NCBI RefSeq assembly: GCF_000472445.1
Contig: NZ_AXAJ01000011.1
Location: forward strand, 1 to 64,000
DNA: 64,000 nucleotides
Source of the DNA: Burkholderia sp. WSM2230
GTDB taxonomy: Bacteria; Pseudomonadota; Gammaproteobacteria; Burkholderiales; Burkholderiaceae
Reading direction: 5' to 3'
Numbering within the stretch: position 1 is the stretch's first letter; the number at the start of each line of letters is the position of its first letter. The notes under the pieces are model-generated. The model did not search any database, was not told the origin of the DNA, and was given only the letters and a program-made list of their open reading frames with translations. This document shows, one piece after another, positions 18,468 through 26,367 of the stretch. The translations under genes were made by a program, and so were the position numbers.

Positions 18468-18494
18468 CGGCGAGAGGCACGCCTCGCGCCGTCA
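18465..18494. terminator. hairpin spanning the stop codons of two convergent genes
   Basis: Arms TGACGGCG-A-GAGGC and GCCTC-G-CGCCGTCA pair over 13 positions with one internal A/G mismatch and a two-base loop. The first TGA is the stop of the small protein and the closing TCA is the reverse-strand stop of the TauE gene. There is no T-run, so as a terminator it is a candidate only. Confidence 0.5.
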
Positions 18495-19280
18495 CGCCAC
18501 CACGAGGCGCACGCCGACCAGCGTGAGCGTGGCGGCGAGCAGATTGCGCAGCAGCGCATCCGGCGCGCGTGCGGACAGCATGCTGCCTATCGCGATGCCG
18601 GGCAGCGAGCCGATCAGCAGCGACAGCAGCATCGACCAGTCGACGGAGCCGAGCAGCCAGTGGCCCGCGCCCGCGAGCAGCGTGAGCGGCACCGCATGCG
18701 CAATGTCCGAGCCGACGATGCGCGTGGTCGGCAGCATCGGATAAAGCAGCAGCAACACTGTCACGCCAATCGCGCCCGCGCCCACCGAAGTCAGCGACAC
18801 CAGCACGCCGAGCACGGCGCCTGTCAGCATGGTGAGGACGAGCGTGCGTCCCTGGCTCGGGGTGCGCCGGCGGTGCGCGCCGAGCGCTGCGAGTTGCGGG
18901 CGGAACACGAGCGCCACCGCCGTCACCAGCAGCGCGGCGCCCAGCACGAGCTGGATCAGCCGGCTCGCGCCCGGTGTGTCCATGCCATAGCGGTGCAACA
19001 GCAGCAGCGTGACGGTGGCTGCCGGGACGCTGCCGGCGGCAAGCCGCAACGTGACCTGCCAGTCGACCGAACCCTTCAGGCCGTGCACCAGCGTGCCGGT
19101 CGCCTTGGTGGCGGCCGCGTACAGCAGGTCGGTGCCGACGGCGGTGGCCGGATGCACGTTGAACAGCAGCACCAGAATCGGGGTCATCAGCGAGCCGCCA
19201 CCCACGCCCGTCAGTCCGACCAGAAAGCCGACAAATAGGCCGGAGACGGAATACAACAGATCGATATGCGGAAGAGCCAT
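18492..19280 (-). CDS. TauE/SafE family sulfite/organosulfonate permease
   Basis: A 262-residue membrane protein with about eight hydrophobic segments in two repeated halves, each with the family's Gly-rich helix (GLTGVGGGSLMTPIL near residue 22, SLTSVGAGAIGVTVLL near 160). TauE/SafE proteins move sulfite, sulfoacetate or related anions; the substrate cannot be read from the sequence. I chose the ATG at 19280 because the membrane homology starts immediately after it; the open frame extends another 100 codons without homology. Confidence 0.85.
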   Translation of the reverse strand: MALPHIDLLYSVSGLFVGFLVGLTGVGGGSLMTPILVLLFNVHPATAVGTDLLYAAATKATGTLVHGLKGSVDWQVTLRLAAGSVPAATVTLLLLHRYGMDTPGASRLIQLVLGAALLVTAVALVFRPQLAALGAHRRRTPSQGRTLVLTMLTGAVLGVLVSLTSVGAGAIGVTVLLLLYPMLPTTRIVGSDIAHAVPLTLLAGAGHWLLGSVDWSMLLSLLIGSLPGIAIGSMLSARAPDALLRNLLAATLTLVGVRLVVA

Positions 19281-19482
19281 TGAAGAGACCGCTGGCGGTC
19301 GGTGGATTGACGGTTGAGGCACGGGCGGCGCGCGCGTGCCTTGAGCGCCGACACCGGTCGGCAAACTGGAAGGAAGGCTGCGCCCGGCGCGGCGAAAGCC
19401 GCTATTGTCGCAAAACTGAAGCGCGAGCGTACGGAATGCCCGGAAGCGTGAGCGCCGCGCAGGTTTTCGGGCGGCGCACGGC

Positions 19483-20151
19483 TCAGAGCGCGCGACGAAT
19501 CTCCACGACGCCGAACGCCGCCAGCATGATGCCGACGAGCCGGTCAATCGCGAGCCGCAGTTTGCCGCCGATTGCATGGCGCGCAAGGGACACGACGGTC
19601 ACGAGGACACACCACCACGCAATGGAGCCGCAGAACACGCCGCCGACCGTGGTCAGCGCAATGGCCGACGAAAACGCGCCGCGCGGCGCGAGCGTGGTGA
19701 AGAGCGCGGCAAACATGATGACCGTTTGCGGGTTGGTCAGCGTGAGCAGCAGGGAGCTCGCGTAGGCGCGCAACGCGCCCGCGCGGCCCACTTGCGCGAG
19801 CTTGCCGTGGTTGCCATTGCCATTGTCGTTGCCGTTCTGGTCGCCGCTGGCGGTGTCGGCGGGCGCCTTCTGCAACAGGGTGCGCACGCCGAGATAGAGC
19901 AGAAACAAGCCGGCGAGCAGATGCAGCGGCCGGTCGTAAGCCAGCATGAACTGCGAGATGCTGACGAGGCCGAGCGCTGCGATCAGGCCGTAGAAGGCAT
20001 CGCCGCTTGCAATGCCGAGGCCGATGGCAAGCCCCGCGCGCGGACCGCCCGTCAGCGTGCGGCGGATGCAGAGCATGCCCATGGGGCCGACCGGCGCGGC
20101 AATCGCGAGGCCGACGCCGGCGGCGGTGAAAAAGAGGCTGGTCATCGACAT
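19483..20151 (-). CDS. LysE family amino-acid exporter
   Basis: A 222-residue inner-membrane protein with the LysE/RhtB N-terminal signature (GLAIAAPVGPMGMLCIRRTL) and six predicted helices. Family members export basic or neutral amino acids. A low-complexity Asn/Gly-rich loop around residues 105-120 is encoded by near-repeats and is unusual for the family. The ATG at 20151 follows a GGAAC site; a second ATG two codons later is an alternative. It is divergent from the CoA-transferase gene. Confidence 0.85.
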   Translation of the reverse strand: MSMTSLFFTAAGVGLAIAAPVGPMGMLCIRRTLTGGPRAGLAIGLGIASGDAFYGLIAALGLVSISQFMLAYDRPLHLLAGLFLLYLGVRTLLQKAPADTASGDQNGNDNGNGNHGKLAQVGRAGALRAYASSLLLTLTNPQTVIMFAALFTTLAPRGAFSSAIALTTVGGVFCGSIAWWCVLVTVVSLARHAIGGKLRLAIDRLVGIMLAAFGVVEIRRAL

Positions 20152-20394
20152 GAAGTGTTCCGTTGGCTTGTCGTGATGGATAGCTGATCGCGGGGGCACC
20201 GGGTGCGTCAAAACCGTCGAGCGAATCGAGTGGAAGGCGCCGGCCGCCGCGAGCATCGCTCAGCATAGCCACAGCGCATGCCGCGAGCAAGCTCACAAAT
20301 GCCGCCAGGGAATTGACCGTGGATACCCTGAGATGACTCCGGCCGCCGCTCTTCCTCGGGCATAATTTTCAGCACTCGATTCGCAGGTGCTGCA

Positions 20395-21636
20395 ATGAAC
20401 GCCTCTACCTCAGCCGTGACTTCCGCTTGCGCACCGGACGCGCCGCAAAGCGCATTGCCGCTCGCCGGCATTCGGGTGATCGAGCTCTCGCATATGGTGA
20501 TGGGCCCGACGTGCGGGATGATTCTCGGGGACCTCGGCGCCGAAGTGATCAAGGTCGAGCCGCCGCGCGGCGACGGCACGCGGCGTTTGCTCGGCACCGG
20601 CGCGGGCTTTTTCCGCACCTTCAATCGCAACAAGAAAAGCGTTGCGCTCGATCTGGACAGCAAGGCTGGACTCGCCGCGCTGCATGAGCTGGTCGACACC
20701 GCCGATGTGTTCGTCGAGAACTTCAAGCCGGGCCGCATGGCGAGCCTCGGTCTCGACTACGCGTCGCTACGCGAACGCAACCCGAAGCTCATCTACGTAT
20801 CGCACAAGGGCTTTCTCAATGGGCCTTACGAGCATCGCCTCGCACTGGACGAAGTCGTGCAGATGATGGCCGGCCTCGCTTATATGACGGGCCCAACGGG
20901 CCGTCCGCTGCGCGCCGGCAGTTCGGTCAACGACATCATGGGCGGCATGTTCGGCGCAATCGGCGTGCTTGCCGCGCTGCATGAACGTCATGCGAGCGGG
21001 CGCGGCAAGGAAGTGCAGAGCGCGCTCTTCGAGAACTGCGTGCTGCTTTCCGCGCAGCACATGCAGCAGTACGCGGCGACCGGCGTGGCGCCCGCGCCGA
21101 TGCCCGAGCGCATCAGCGCATGGGCCGTGTACGACGTGTTCACGCTCGCCAACGACGAGCAGATGTTCATTGCCGCGACCGGCGACGGTCAATGGCGCGC
21201 GTTGTGCGGCATTCTCGGCCGCGCTGATCTGCTCGCCGATCCGCGCCTCGCGACCAACAACGACCGCGTGCTCGCGCGCTCATGGCTGTTGCAGACGCTT
21301 GGCGAAACGCTGCGCCAGTTCGAGGGCGCGGCGCTCGTGCCGCTGTTCGAGCGCGACCATATTCCGTTCGCGTCTATCGCGAAGCCCGAACAACTCTTCG
21401 ACGATCCGCATCTGAACGCAAGCGGCGGCCTTGCGCGTCTCACGCTCGACGACGGCAGCGAAACCGCAATGCCCTTGCTGCCCATTTCAATCGACGGCGC
21501 GCGTTTGCAGCCGCGTCGGCCGATCGCGAAGATCGGCGAGCACACGGCAGAGGTGCTGCGCGAGCTCGGCTATGACGAGGCGCGGATCGCGTCCATTACG
21601 TCCATTACGTCCACCACGTCGCCCACGGACGGTTGA
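20395..21636 (+). CDS. class III CoA-transferase (CaiB/BaiF family)
   Basis: A 413-residue cytoplasmic enzyme of the formyl-CoA transferase type. It has the N-terminal LAGIRVIELSHMVMGPTCG and DLGAEVIKVEPPRGD blocks, FNRNKKSVALDL, and SSVNDIMGGMFG, which contains the family's catalytic aspartate (about residue 180). These enzymes move CoA between carboxylic acids; the acid here is not identifiable. The C-terminus ends in a nine-base repeat unit present about three times (bases 21593-21619, Ser-Ile-Thr repeats), beyond the conserved fold. It stands alone, divergent from lysE. Confidence 0.9.
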   Translation: MNASTSAVTSACAPDAPQSALPLAGIRVIELSHMVMGPTCGMILGDLGAEVIKVEPPRGDGTRRLLGTGAGFFRTFNRNKKSVALDLDSKAGLAALHELVDTADVFVENFKPGRMASLGLDYASLRERNPKLIYVSHKGFLNGPYEHRLALDEVVQMMAGLAYMTGPTGRPLRAGSSVNDIMGGMFGAIGVLAALHERHASGRGKEVQSALFENCVLLSAQHMQQYAATGVAPAPMPERISAWAVYDVFTLANDEQMFIAATGDGQWRALCGILGRADLLADPRLATNNDRVLARSWLLQTLGETLRQFEGAALVPLFERDHIPFASIAKPEQLFDDPHLNASGGLARLTLDDGSETAMPLLPISIDGARLQPRRPIAKIGEHTAEVLRELGYDEARIASITSITSTTSPTDG

Positions 21637-22062
21637 GAACAGGCGCCGCGCGCAGCCACACTAGCATTCGTGCGTGCGTTTCTGACTGAACAACGTGCGC
21701 GAGATGCTTTGATCATACTTACGTGTCATGTGCGGTAGCGCTCATTTACCTCCGCCACCACTCCTCTTCGTTCGCGAGGCGGATCGGACCGCTAACTGAC
21801 ATTCGCGTTATGAGTGGGCGCTACCGCTCATTTCCCCGCGGAAGAGAGCTTGGCCTTGGCGCAAATTTGCAGGATGTTCGGTGTAACGTTTTCTGGCGAC
21901 AACTGCCGGTGCATCGGCGAGTCGCGGGTTTCGGAAACGACGCACGCCGTTTCAGGCACGCGCCACATACCAACTAACAGATGAGGGCGTCACGTGGGCC
22001 GTTGCTCACGAGGCCGGCTCATCTGGCCGCTGCACGGCGGGCGGTCATCAGAGAGATAAATC
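21637..22062. other. 426-base region ahead of the first EPS glycosyltransferase
   Basis: No gene is supported. It is AT-richer than the coding flanks and contains a paired 19-base motif (21732 and 21818), the palindrome GCAAATTTGC at 21861-21870 and GTTTCGGAAAC at about 21927-21937. It is likely the control region of the glycosyltransferase gene that starts at 22063. Confidence 0.5.
21732..21836. repeat. pair of related 19-base motifs with inverted cores
   Basis: Copy one (21732-21750) is GCGGTAGCGCTCATTTACC and copy two (21818-21836) is GCGCTACCGCTCATTTCCC. They match as direct repeats except for the core, where GTAGC in one is CTACC in the other, so the first ten bases form an inverted repeat. 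GCGGTAGCG also resembles the ops element (GGCGGTAG) found ahead of polysaccharide operons in enterobacteria, with one mismatch at the first base. The role is unproven. Confidence 0.4.
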
Positions 22063-23148
22063 GTGAGGATTCTTCAACTGGTTCACGCACCACGATTGTC
22101 CGGGGCAGAGGTACTCGTAAAAGGTCTGGCCATTCATCATCAGCGTGCCGGGCACGAGGTCTGTATGACTTCGCTGCTGCCGCAGCAGGACGATTTCGCG
22201 GATATTCGCGCGGAACTCAATGCGGCCGGCGTCATGTGCCGCTTTCCCGGCGTGCGTCACGGCCGGGTAGGCAAACTGCTGCACCTGTACCGGGTGGTGC
22301 GCGAGTTCCGCCCTGATTTCATCATTGCGCATGCCACGCTGGCGGCGCTGTACGTGCGTCTGTTGCCGGTGCATACGCCTATTGCCTGGGTGATGCACTC
22401 GGGCGTCAACGACTTCGAAAATGGCGCACTCAAGCGTGCGGAGCGGCTGCTGTCGCGCCGGGCCAGCGCCGTCATCGGCGTGTCGCAGCAGAATATCGAC
22501 GACTACATGCGCGAGATCGGCAAACATCCGTCAATGGTTGTGATTCCTAATGGAGTGGATGCATCGCTCTTCGCCGCACATGATGCCACGCCCGCGCGCG
22601 ACAGTGCGGTGCCGCCGAAGCAGATCGTTCAGCTTGGCCGGTACATAGAAGGAAAGAGCCAGCTCGATACGGTTCGCGCGTTCCAACGCGTATTGCAGGC
22701 GGAGCCGGACGCGACTCTGCTGCTGTGCGGTGTGGTCGAAGAGCTCGATTACCACCGCGCCGTGGTGGAGCTGGTCCGGCAGCTTGGGCTGGAGAGCAGG
22801 GTTAGCGTGTGCGGCCCGCGCTCGGACGTCGCCGCGGTGTTGCGTTCGTCGCGCGTGTTTGCGATGCCCTCGCGCTTCGAAGCGCAGAGCATTGGTTTTC
22901 TCGAGGCGCTGGCGTCCGGGATTCCGGTCGTGGCGAACCGCATTCCCTCGTTTGGTTTCGCGAGCAACTTTGCCGGCGTGAGCCTCGTCGATACGACTGA
23001 CGCGCAAGCGTACGGCCACGCGCTCGTCAATGCGCTGAACACGCCGCGCGCGCACCGGCAGCTCGCGGGTTATACGCTGCATGACACTGCGGACCGCTAC
23101 ATGTCCATCGTGCGCAAGTTTGCAGAGCCGCTGCGGGTTTCTGCCTGA
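22063..23148 (+). CDS. GT4-type glycosyltransferase (GTG start)
   Basis: A 361-residue GT-B glycosyltransferase with the C-terminal GT4 domain: VQLGRYIEGKSQ, then SRFEAQSIGFLEALASGIPVVA, which holds the EX7E nucleotide-sugar motif. It is expected to add a sugar to the lipid-linked EPS repeat unit at the inner membrane. The start is GTG at 22063 with a GAGAG site upstream. A close paralogue lies at 51771, sharing APRLSGAEVL and VIGVSQQ. It converges with the PIG-L gene. Confidence 0.9.
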   Translation: MRILQLVHAPRLSGAEVLVKGLAIHHQRAGHEVCMTSLLPQQDDFADIRAELNAAGVMCRFPGVRHGRVGKLLHLYRVVREFRPDFIIAHATLAALYVRLLPVHTPIAWVMHSGVNDFENGALKRAERLLSRRASAVIGVSQQNIDDYMREIGKHPSMVVIPNGVDASLFAAHDATPARDSAVPPKQIVQLGRYIEGKSQLDTVRAFQRVLQAEPDATLLLCGVVEELDYHRAVVELVRQLGLESRVSVCGPRSDVAAVLRSSRVFAMPSRFEAQSIGFLEALASGIPVVANRIPSFGFASNFAGVSLVDTTDAQAYGHALVNALNTPRAHRQLAGYTLHDTADRYMSIVRKFAEPLRVSA

Positions 23149-23156
23149 AAGTAATC

Positions 23157-23191
23157 GACCGGCCGCGCGAGGATTATTGCGCGAGCCGGTC
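23157..23191. terminator. convergent hairpin between glycosyltransferase and PIG-L gene
   Basis: Arms GACCGGC-CGCGC (23157-23168) and GCGCG-A-GCCGGTC (23179-23191) pair over 12 positions with one bulged A. The hairpin overlaps the end of the PIG-L gene. No T-run follows on the + strand. Confidence 0.5.
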
Positions 23192-25561
23192 TATCCTCAC
23201 CGTCTCCGAAAAGAGCCCCGGCATTTCGCCGAGATCCTGCGGCGTGCCCACGGCCAAGCCGCTTTTTAGCGGATAGCGCGACAACGCCGGAGCGCCTCCT
23301 GTGAAGTAAAAGTCGCCGAGCGTGGCGTCCACTCTGCGGTAAAGCACGAGCGCCGCGCCGTGCTTGTCCTGCACGTAGGCAGGAAACACGTCGGACCATG
23401 ACATGCCTTGCAGCGATGCGACATGCACGGGCACGGCTGCCGGGTCGCCTATATCGAGCGTGGCGATGTCGATAAGCGTGCCGGCCTCGGTGCCCTCGAG
23501 ACGCGGCGTGATCAGCATGAGCGTGTCGCGATGATCGCCGTGCAACGAGGCAATTGCCGTCTTCACGAAGCCGGGCGCGAAACTGGCCGGCAACATTCTG
23601 CGTTCGCCGATGGTCATGCGCGCGCCTTCGTTGGCAATGACCGTGAGCGAGACGCGCTCGTGCATCGTTTCGAGCGCAACGAGTGACGAGCGCGAACCCG
23701 CCTTGCCGAAGGGCAGCAGCGTGGCATTCTGCGCGAGGCCCTTGGCTTCGGTGGCGAGTATGGGCGCCCCTGCAGCACCTGCCGCGCCGTTGGACGATGC
23801 AATCCACAAGTCGAGTCCGCTGTCGGCGCGCTTCTGCGCAATCATCACGCTCGCTCTGTTCGTGCCGGTGAAATCGGCGGCCACATATTGCTGTGTCAGT
23901 TCTGGCTTGAATGCGGAGCTCGTTTGCAGCCACAGACGCGGCGCGTTGAAACGATCGCCCGCGCTGTGCAGCAGCCAGAATGCGGTGCCGTTCTCGCGCG
24001 CAGTGACGACCATCAGGTCCGCCTTGCCGTCGCCGTCGAAGTCGCCGAGCAGAAAGCGTGCGGTGTCGAAGCAGAGGGTGTCGCCGGCACAGCTCGGTGC
24101 GGTGGCGCGCGGATCGAATGGCACCGAAGCCGAATACCACAGCGCCGGCGGCCTCTCCTGTTCGAGCGACGCGGCATAGACACTGAATCCGGGGCCATCG
24201 TGCTGACGCTGCACATAGACGGCGGAAGAAGTGCCTGTGCCTGTCACGTCGCCATACATGGCGGTGGCGAGCCGCAGATCGTTGGCCTGAATGCGCTGTG
24301 TCGTCGCCCAACGGTAGCGCGTGGTGAGCGAGGTGCAGCCGCGCATCGTCAGCTTGCCGCCGTTTTCGCCCAGGCAGTGACGCATCGGCGTGTAGACGAG
24401 GCCGAAATCCCATGGTGTCCAGCGTTGCGCGAGATCCCATTGATCGCAGCTTTCCGCGCGCAGATAGCCGTCGCGCTCGGCAATGCATTGAGACGTGGCG
24501 ACACTAACCAGCGCGGCATTGCGCGCGTTGCCGGGATAGACCGTGACGGGTTCCCATCGCCATTGTTGTGCGGGCGATCCATTGCATGCAGCGAGCGTGG
24601 GCGCCTGGCCAATACCGTTGGCACTCACGCAGCGGTTCGTCGCCACATTGAATAGCTTCACCGGACGCGCCTGGAAGTCCGGCACGCGGCGATCGCTGCG
24701 GTCCGCAAACGCATAGCGCCGCGCGACCCAGTTGCCGTCCCATTGGAACTCGCCGAATACATGCGAGGACTCGCTTCCGTCGATAGAAAAGTAGCTCGCG
24801 ACAATGTCGCGCTTGCGTTGCACCTCGGCAGCAGGCAGGTTGCCGGGCCAGCCGCCGGTCGGGTAGGTCACGTGGTAGACGATCGGCACGCTCTTGCCGA
24901 GCGTCTGCGCGACATGACGCGTGATGCGCGCGGCGAAGATGTGGTCCGGGTGCTCGACGAATGGTACGGTGTCCGGATTAAGTGTGTAGATTTGCGAGGC
25001 CTGTAAAAGGATCACCTTCAAGGTGGCCGACAGTGATTCCCTATCGTATTTCATGCGCCCCGAGCCGTCCGTATTCATCGGATAGGTGGAAAGCGTCGCC
25101 CGCTGTTCCCATAGCAAACCGAGCGGCTCGCGGCCGCCGCGCACGCCGCCGCCCGGCAGCCGCAATTCGAGCAGGCGAACCTGTGGCTTCGCCTTCAATA
25201 CCATTTCATGTACGAGCTTGCCGGCCACCTGGATGTTGGACTCGTCCCACACATCAGGCACGCCCGCCATGCGCGCATACGCGAGCCGCGAGGCCCGCTC
25301 GCGCGTCAGCACGTAGGAGAAGTTCGCGCCGTTCGCGCCGCCGATAAGATGCACAGTCGTGATGCACCACCCGGCATCCAGACGCTCGCTGATCGCGGGA
25401 TCGACGAACAGGAGGTCGTCGTCGAGATGCGCGACGACCGTGACGAGCGTGCCAGCGTTGCAGTTCGCGGCACGCGCTGCCGCCGGAAACAGGGTTAGGG
25501 ATAGTAGCGCGATGAGCGCAATGCATGCACCCCGCACAAGCCTGGCCGCTGGTGATCGCAT
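23174..25561 (-). CDS. secreted PIG-L family deacetylase fused to lectin and VCBS-like repeats
   Basis: About 795 residues. A signal peptide (cut after PAAARA) is followed by a PIG-L deacetylase domain with the zinc motif AHLDDDLLF and a later EHPDH. Then comes a ricin-type beta-trefoil (about residues 290-420: LFNVATNRCVSANG, QQWRWEP, then further Cys/Trp repeats). The C-terminal half is FG-GAP/VCBS-like, with LLGDFDGDGKADLM as the clearest copy. PIG-L enzymes remove N-acetyl groups from amino sugars; the lectin and propeller should bind glycan outside the cytoplasm. An EPS-deacetylating role is inferred from the neighbourhood. Start uncertain: ATG 25561 gives the best signal peptide, ATG 25594 is possible. 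Confidence 0.85.
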   Translation of the reverse strand: MRSPAARLVRGACIALIALLSLTLFPAAARAANCNAGTLVTVVAHLDDDLLFVDPAISERLDAGWCITTVHLIGGANGANFSYVLTRERASRLAYARMAGVPDVWDESNIQVAGKLVHEMVLKAKPQVRLLELRLPGGGVRGGREPLGLLWEQRATLSTYPMNTDGSGRMKYDRESLSATLKVILLQASQIYTLNPDTVPFVEHPDHIFAARITRHVAQTLGKSVPIVYHVTYPTGGWPGNLPAAEVQRKRDIVASYFSIDGSESSHVFGEFQWDGNWVARRYAFADRSDRRVPDFQARPVKLFNVATNRCVSANGIGQAPTLAACNGSPAQQWRWEPVTVYPGNARNAALVSVATSQCIAERDGYLRAESCDQWDLAQRWTPWDFGLVYTPMRHCLGENGGKLTMRGCTSLTTRYRWATTQRIQANDLRLATAMYGDVTGTGTSSAVYVQRQHDGPGFSVYAASLEQERPPALWYSASVPFDPRATAPSCAGDTLCFDTARFLLGDFDGDGKADLMVVTARENGTAFWLLHSAGDRFNAPRLWLQTSSAFKPELTQQYVAADFTGTNRASVMIAQKRADSGLDLWIASSNGAAGAAGAPILATEAKGLAQNATLLPFGKAGSRSSLVALETMHERVSLTVIANEGARMTIGERRMLPASFAPGFVKTAIASLHGDHRDTLMLITPRLEGTEAGTLIDIATLDIGDPAAVPVHVASLQGMSWSDVFPAYVQDKHGAALVLYRRVDATLGDFYFTGGAPALSRYPLKSGLAVGTPQDLGEMPGLFSETVRIDRLAQ

Positions 25562-25651
25562 GTGGATTGGAGCCGTTATGGTTGGCCCGATCATACTGCA
25601 ATTGTCTGATGTTCCGGCCATCTCGCGCACACGCGGGCGCGTGCGGCGGCT

Positions 25652-26104
25652 TCAACGGAAATAGGCCTTCGTGTTTTCGTGGACGTCGCCGCGTGCAAGC
25701 AGTTGCGCGGGCGTAAGCCATAGATAGCCGCTGTGCTGATCCGGCCGGCCGAGTAGTTGCATGCCTGCAAGCGTCAACGCATAAGCCAGCACAATGTAAT
25801 GCGTCGACACGCCCGGCTCGCCTGCGAAGTTGTCGCTGTAGTGATGCTCGAAGACGCCCTCGAATCGCGCGGACGAACGCGCGAGCTTCGCCACGCCGAG
25901 TTCCGCGTCGGCAATGCGCGAGAATGCGGCGTCGAGCGTCTCGTCCTTGAGAATGCGGCCGCCGGGAACAAACCAAGTGCCGCGCGCGGGCCGGTTGCGG
26001 CGGTGGCCAATCAGGATGCGTCCGTCTGCATCGCTAACTATCAGATCAATCGCGACGAGTGGCGTCAGACGAACAACATCGAGGAAGTCGAGCTCCGTCA
26101 GCAT
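25652..26104 (-). CDS. gmm: GDP-mannose mannosyl hydrolase-like NUDIX protein
   Basis: This 150-residue protein closely follows the Gmm/NudD pattern: VVRLTPLVAIDLIV, HRRNRPARGTWFVPGGRI, then the modified Nudix box GGRILKDETLDAAF...AELGV, which like other Gmm proteins lacks one of the usual glutamates. THYIVLAYAL follows. Gmm hydrolyses GDP-mannose or GDP-fucose to GDP and sugar and is typical of colanic-acid type clusters, where it may tune nucleotide-sugar pools. AGGAA lies six bases before the ATG. It fits the ManC, Gmd and Fcl genes nearby. Confidence 0.88.
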   Translation of the reverse strand: MLTELDFLDVVRLTPLVAIDLIVSDADGRILIGHRRNRPARGTWFVPGGRILKDETLDAAFSRIADAELGVAKLARSSARFEGVFEHHYSDNFAGEPGVSTHYIVLAYALTLAGMQLLGRPDQHSGYLWLTPAQLLARGDVHENTKAYFR

Positions 26105-26158
26105 TTCAGTTCCTGAGCAAGGGCTTCGTACCCATGGTGGTGTTTATGGCGCGAGCCG

Positions 26159-26308
26159 TTAATAATCGCCGCGGTTGTCGTCGTCGCGAGTCAGATCTTC
26201 AGCCACGTAAGCGATCAGCAGCAGGAGCACGAGCGTGCCGGCCGCCGCGAACACAAACGCGCCGGCTATCGCGGTCAGCACCAGCATGGTCCATGCAACG
26301 CCGGTCAT
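26159..26308 (-). CDS. 49-residue predicted membrane protein
   Basis: A short gene I translated directly: MTGVAWTMLV opens a hydrophobic stretch of about 30 residues (one long or two short transmembrane segments), then a charged tail TRDDDNRGDY and TAA. GGAG stands seven bases before the ATG, and codon bias matches the neighbours. It sits between the gmm-like gene and the glycosidase gene on the same strand, so it is probably co-transcribed with them. The function is unknown. Confidence 0.65.
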   Translation of the reverse strand: MTGVAWTMLVLTAIAGAFVFAAAGTLVLLLLIAYVAEDLTRDDDNRGDY

Positions 26309-26367
26309 CGGGCGGCTCCAGCGCGTTGATACAGATGCTAACTTCGGTGGTGCGGACTTTCTGTGCG

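Noticed and set aside
21851..21872. second sigma-54-like element (TTGGCGCAAATTTGCA)
   Set aside because: GG and GC are nine rather than ten bases apart; probably just the GCAAATTTGC palindrome.
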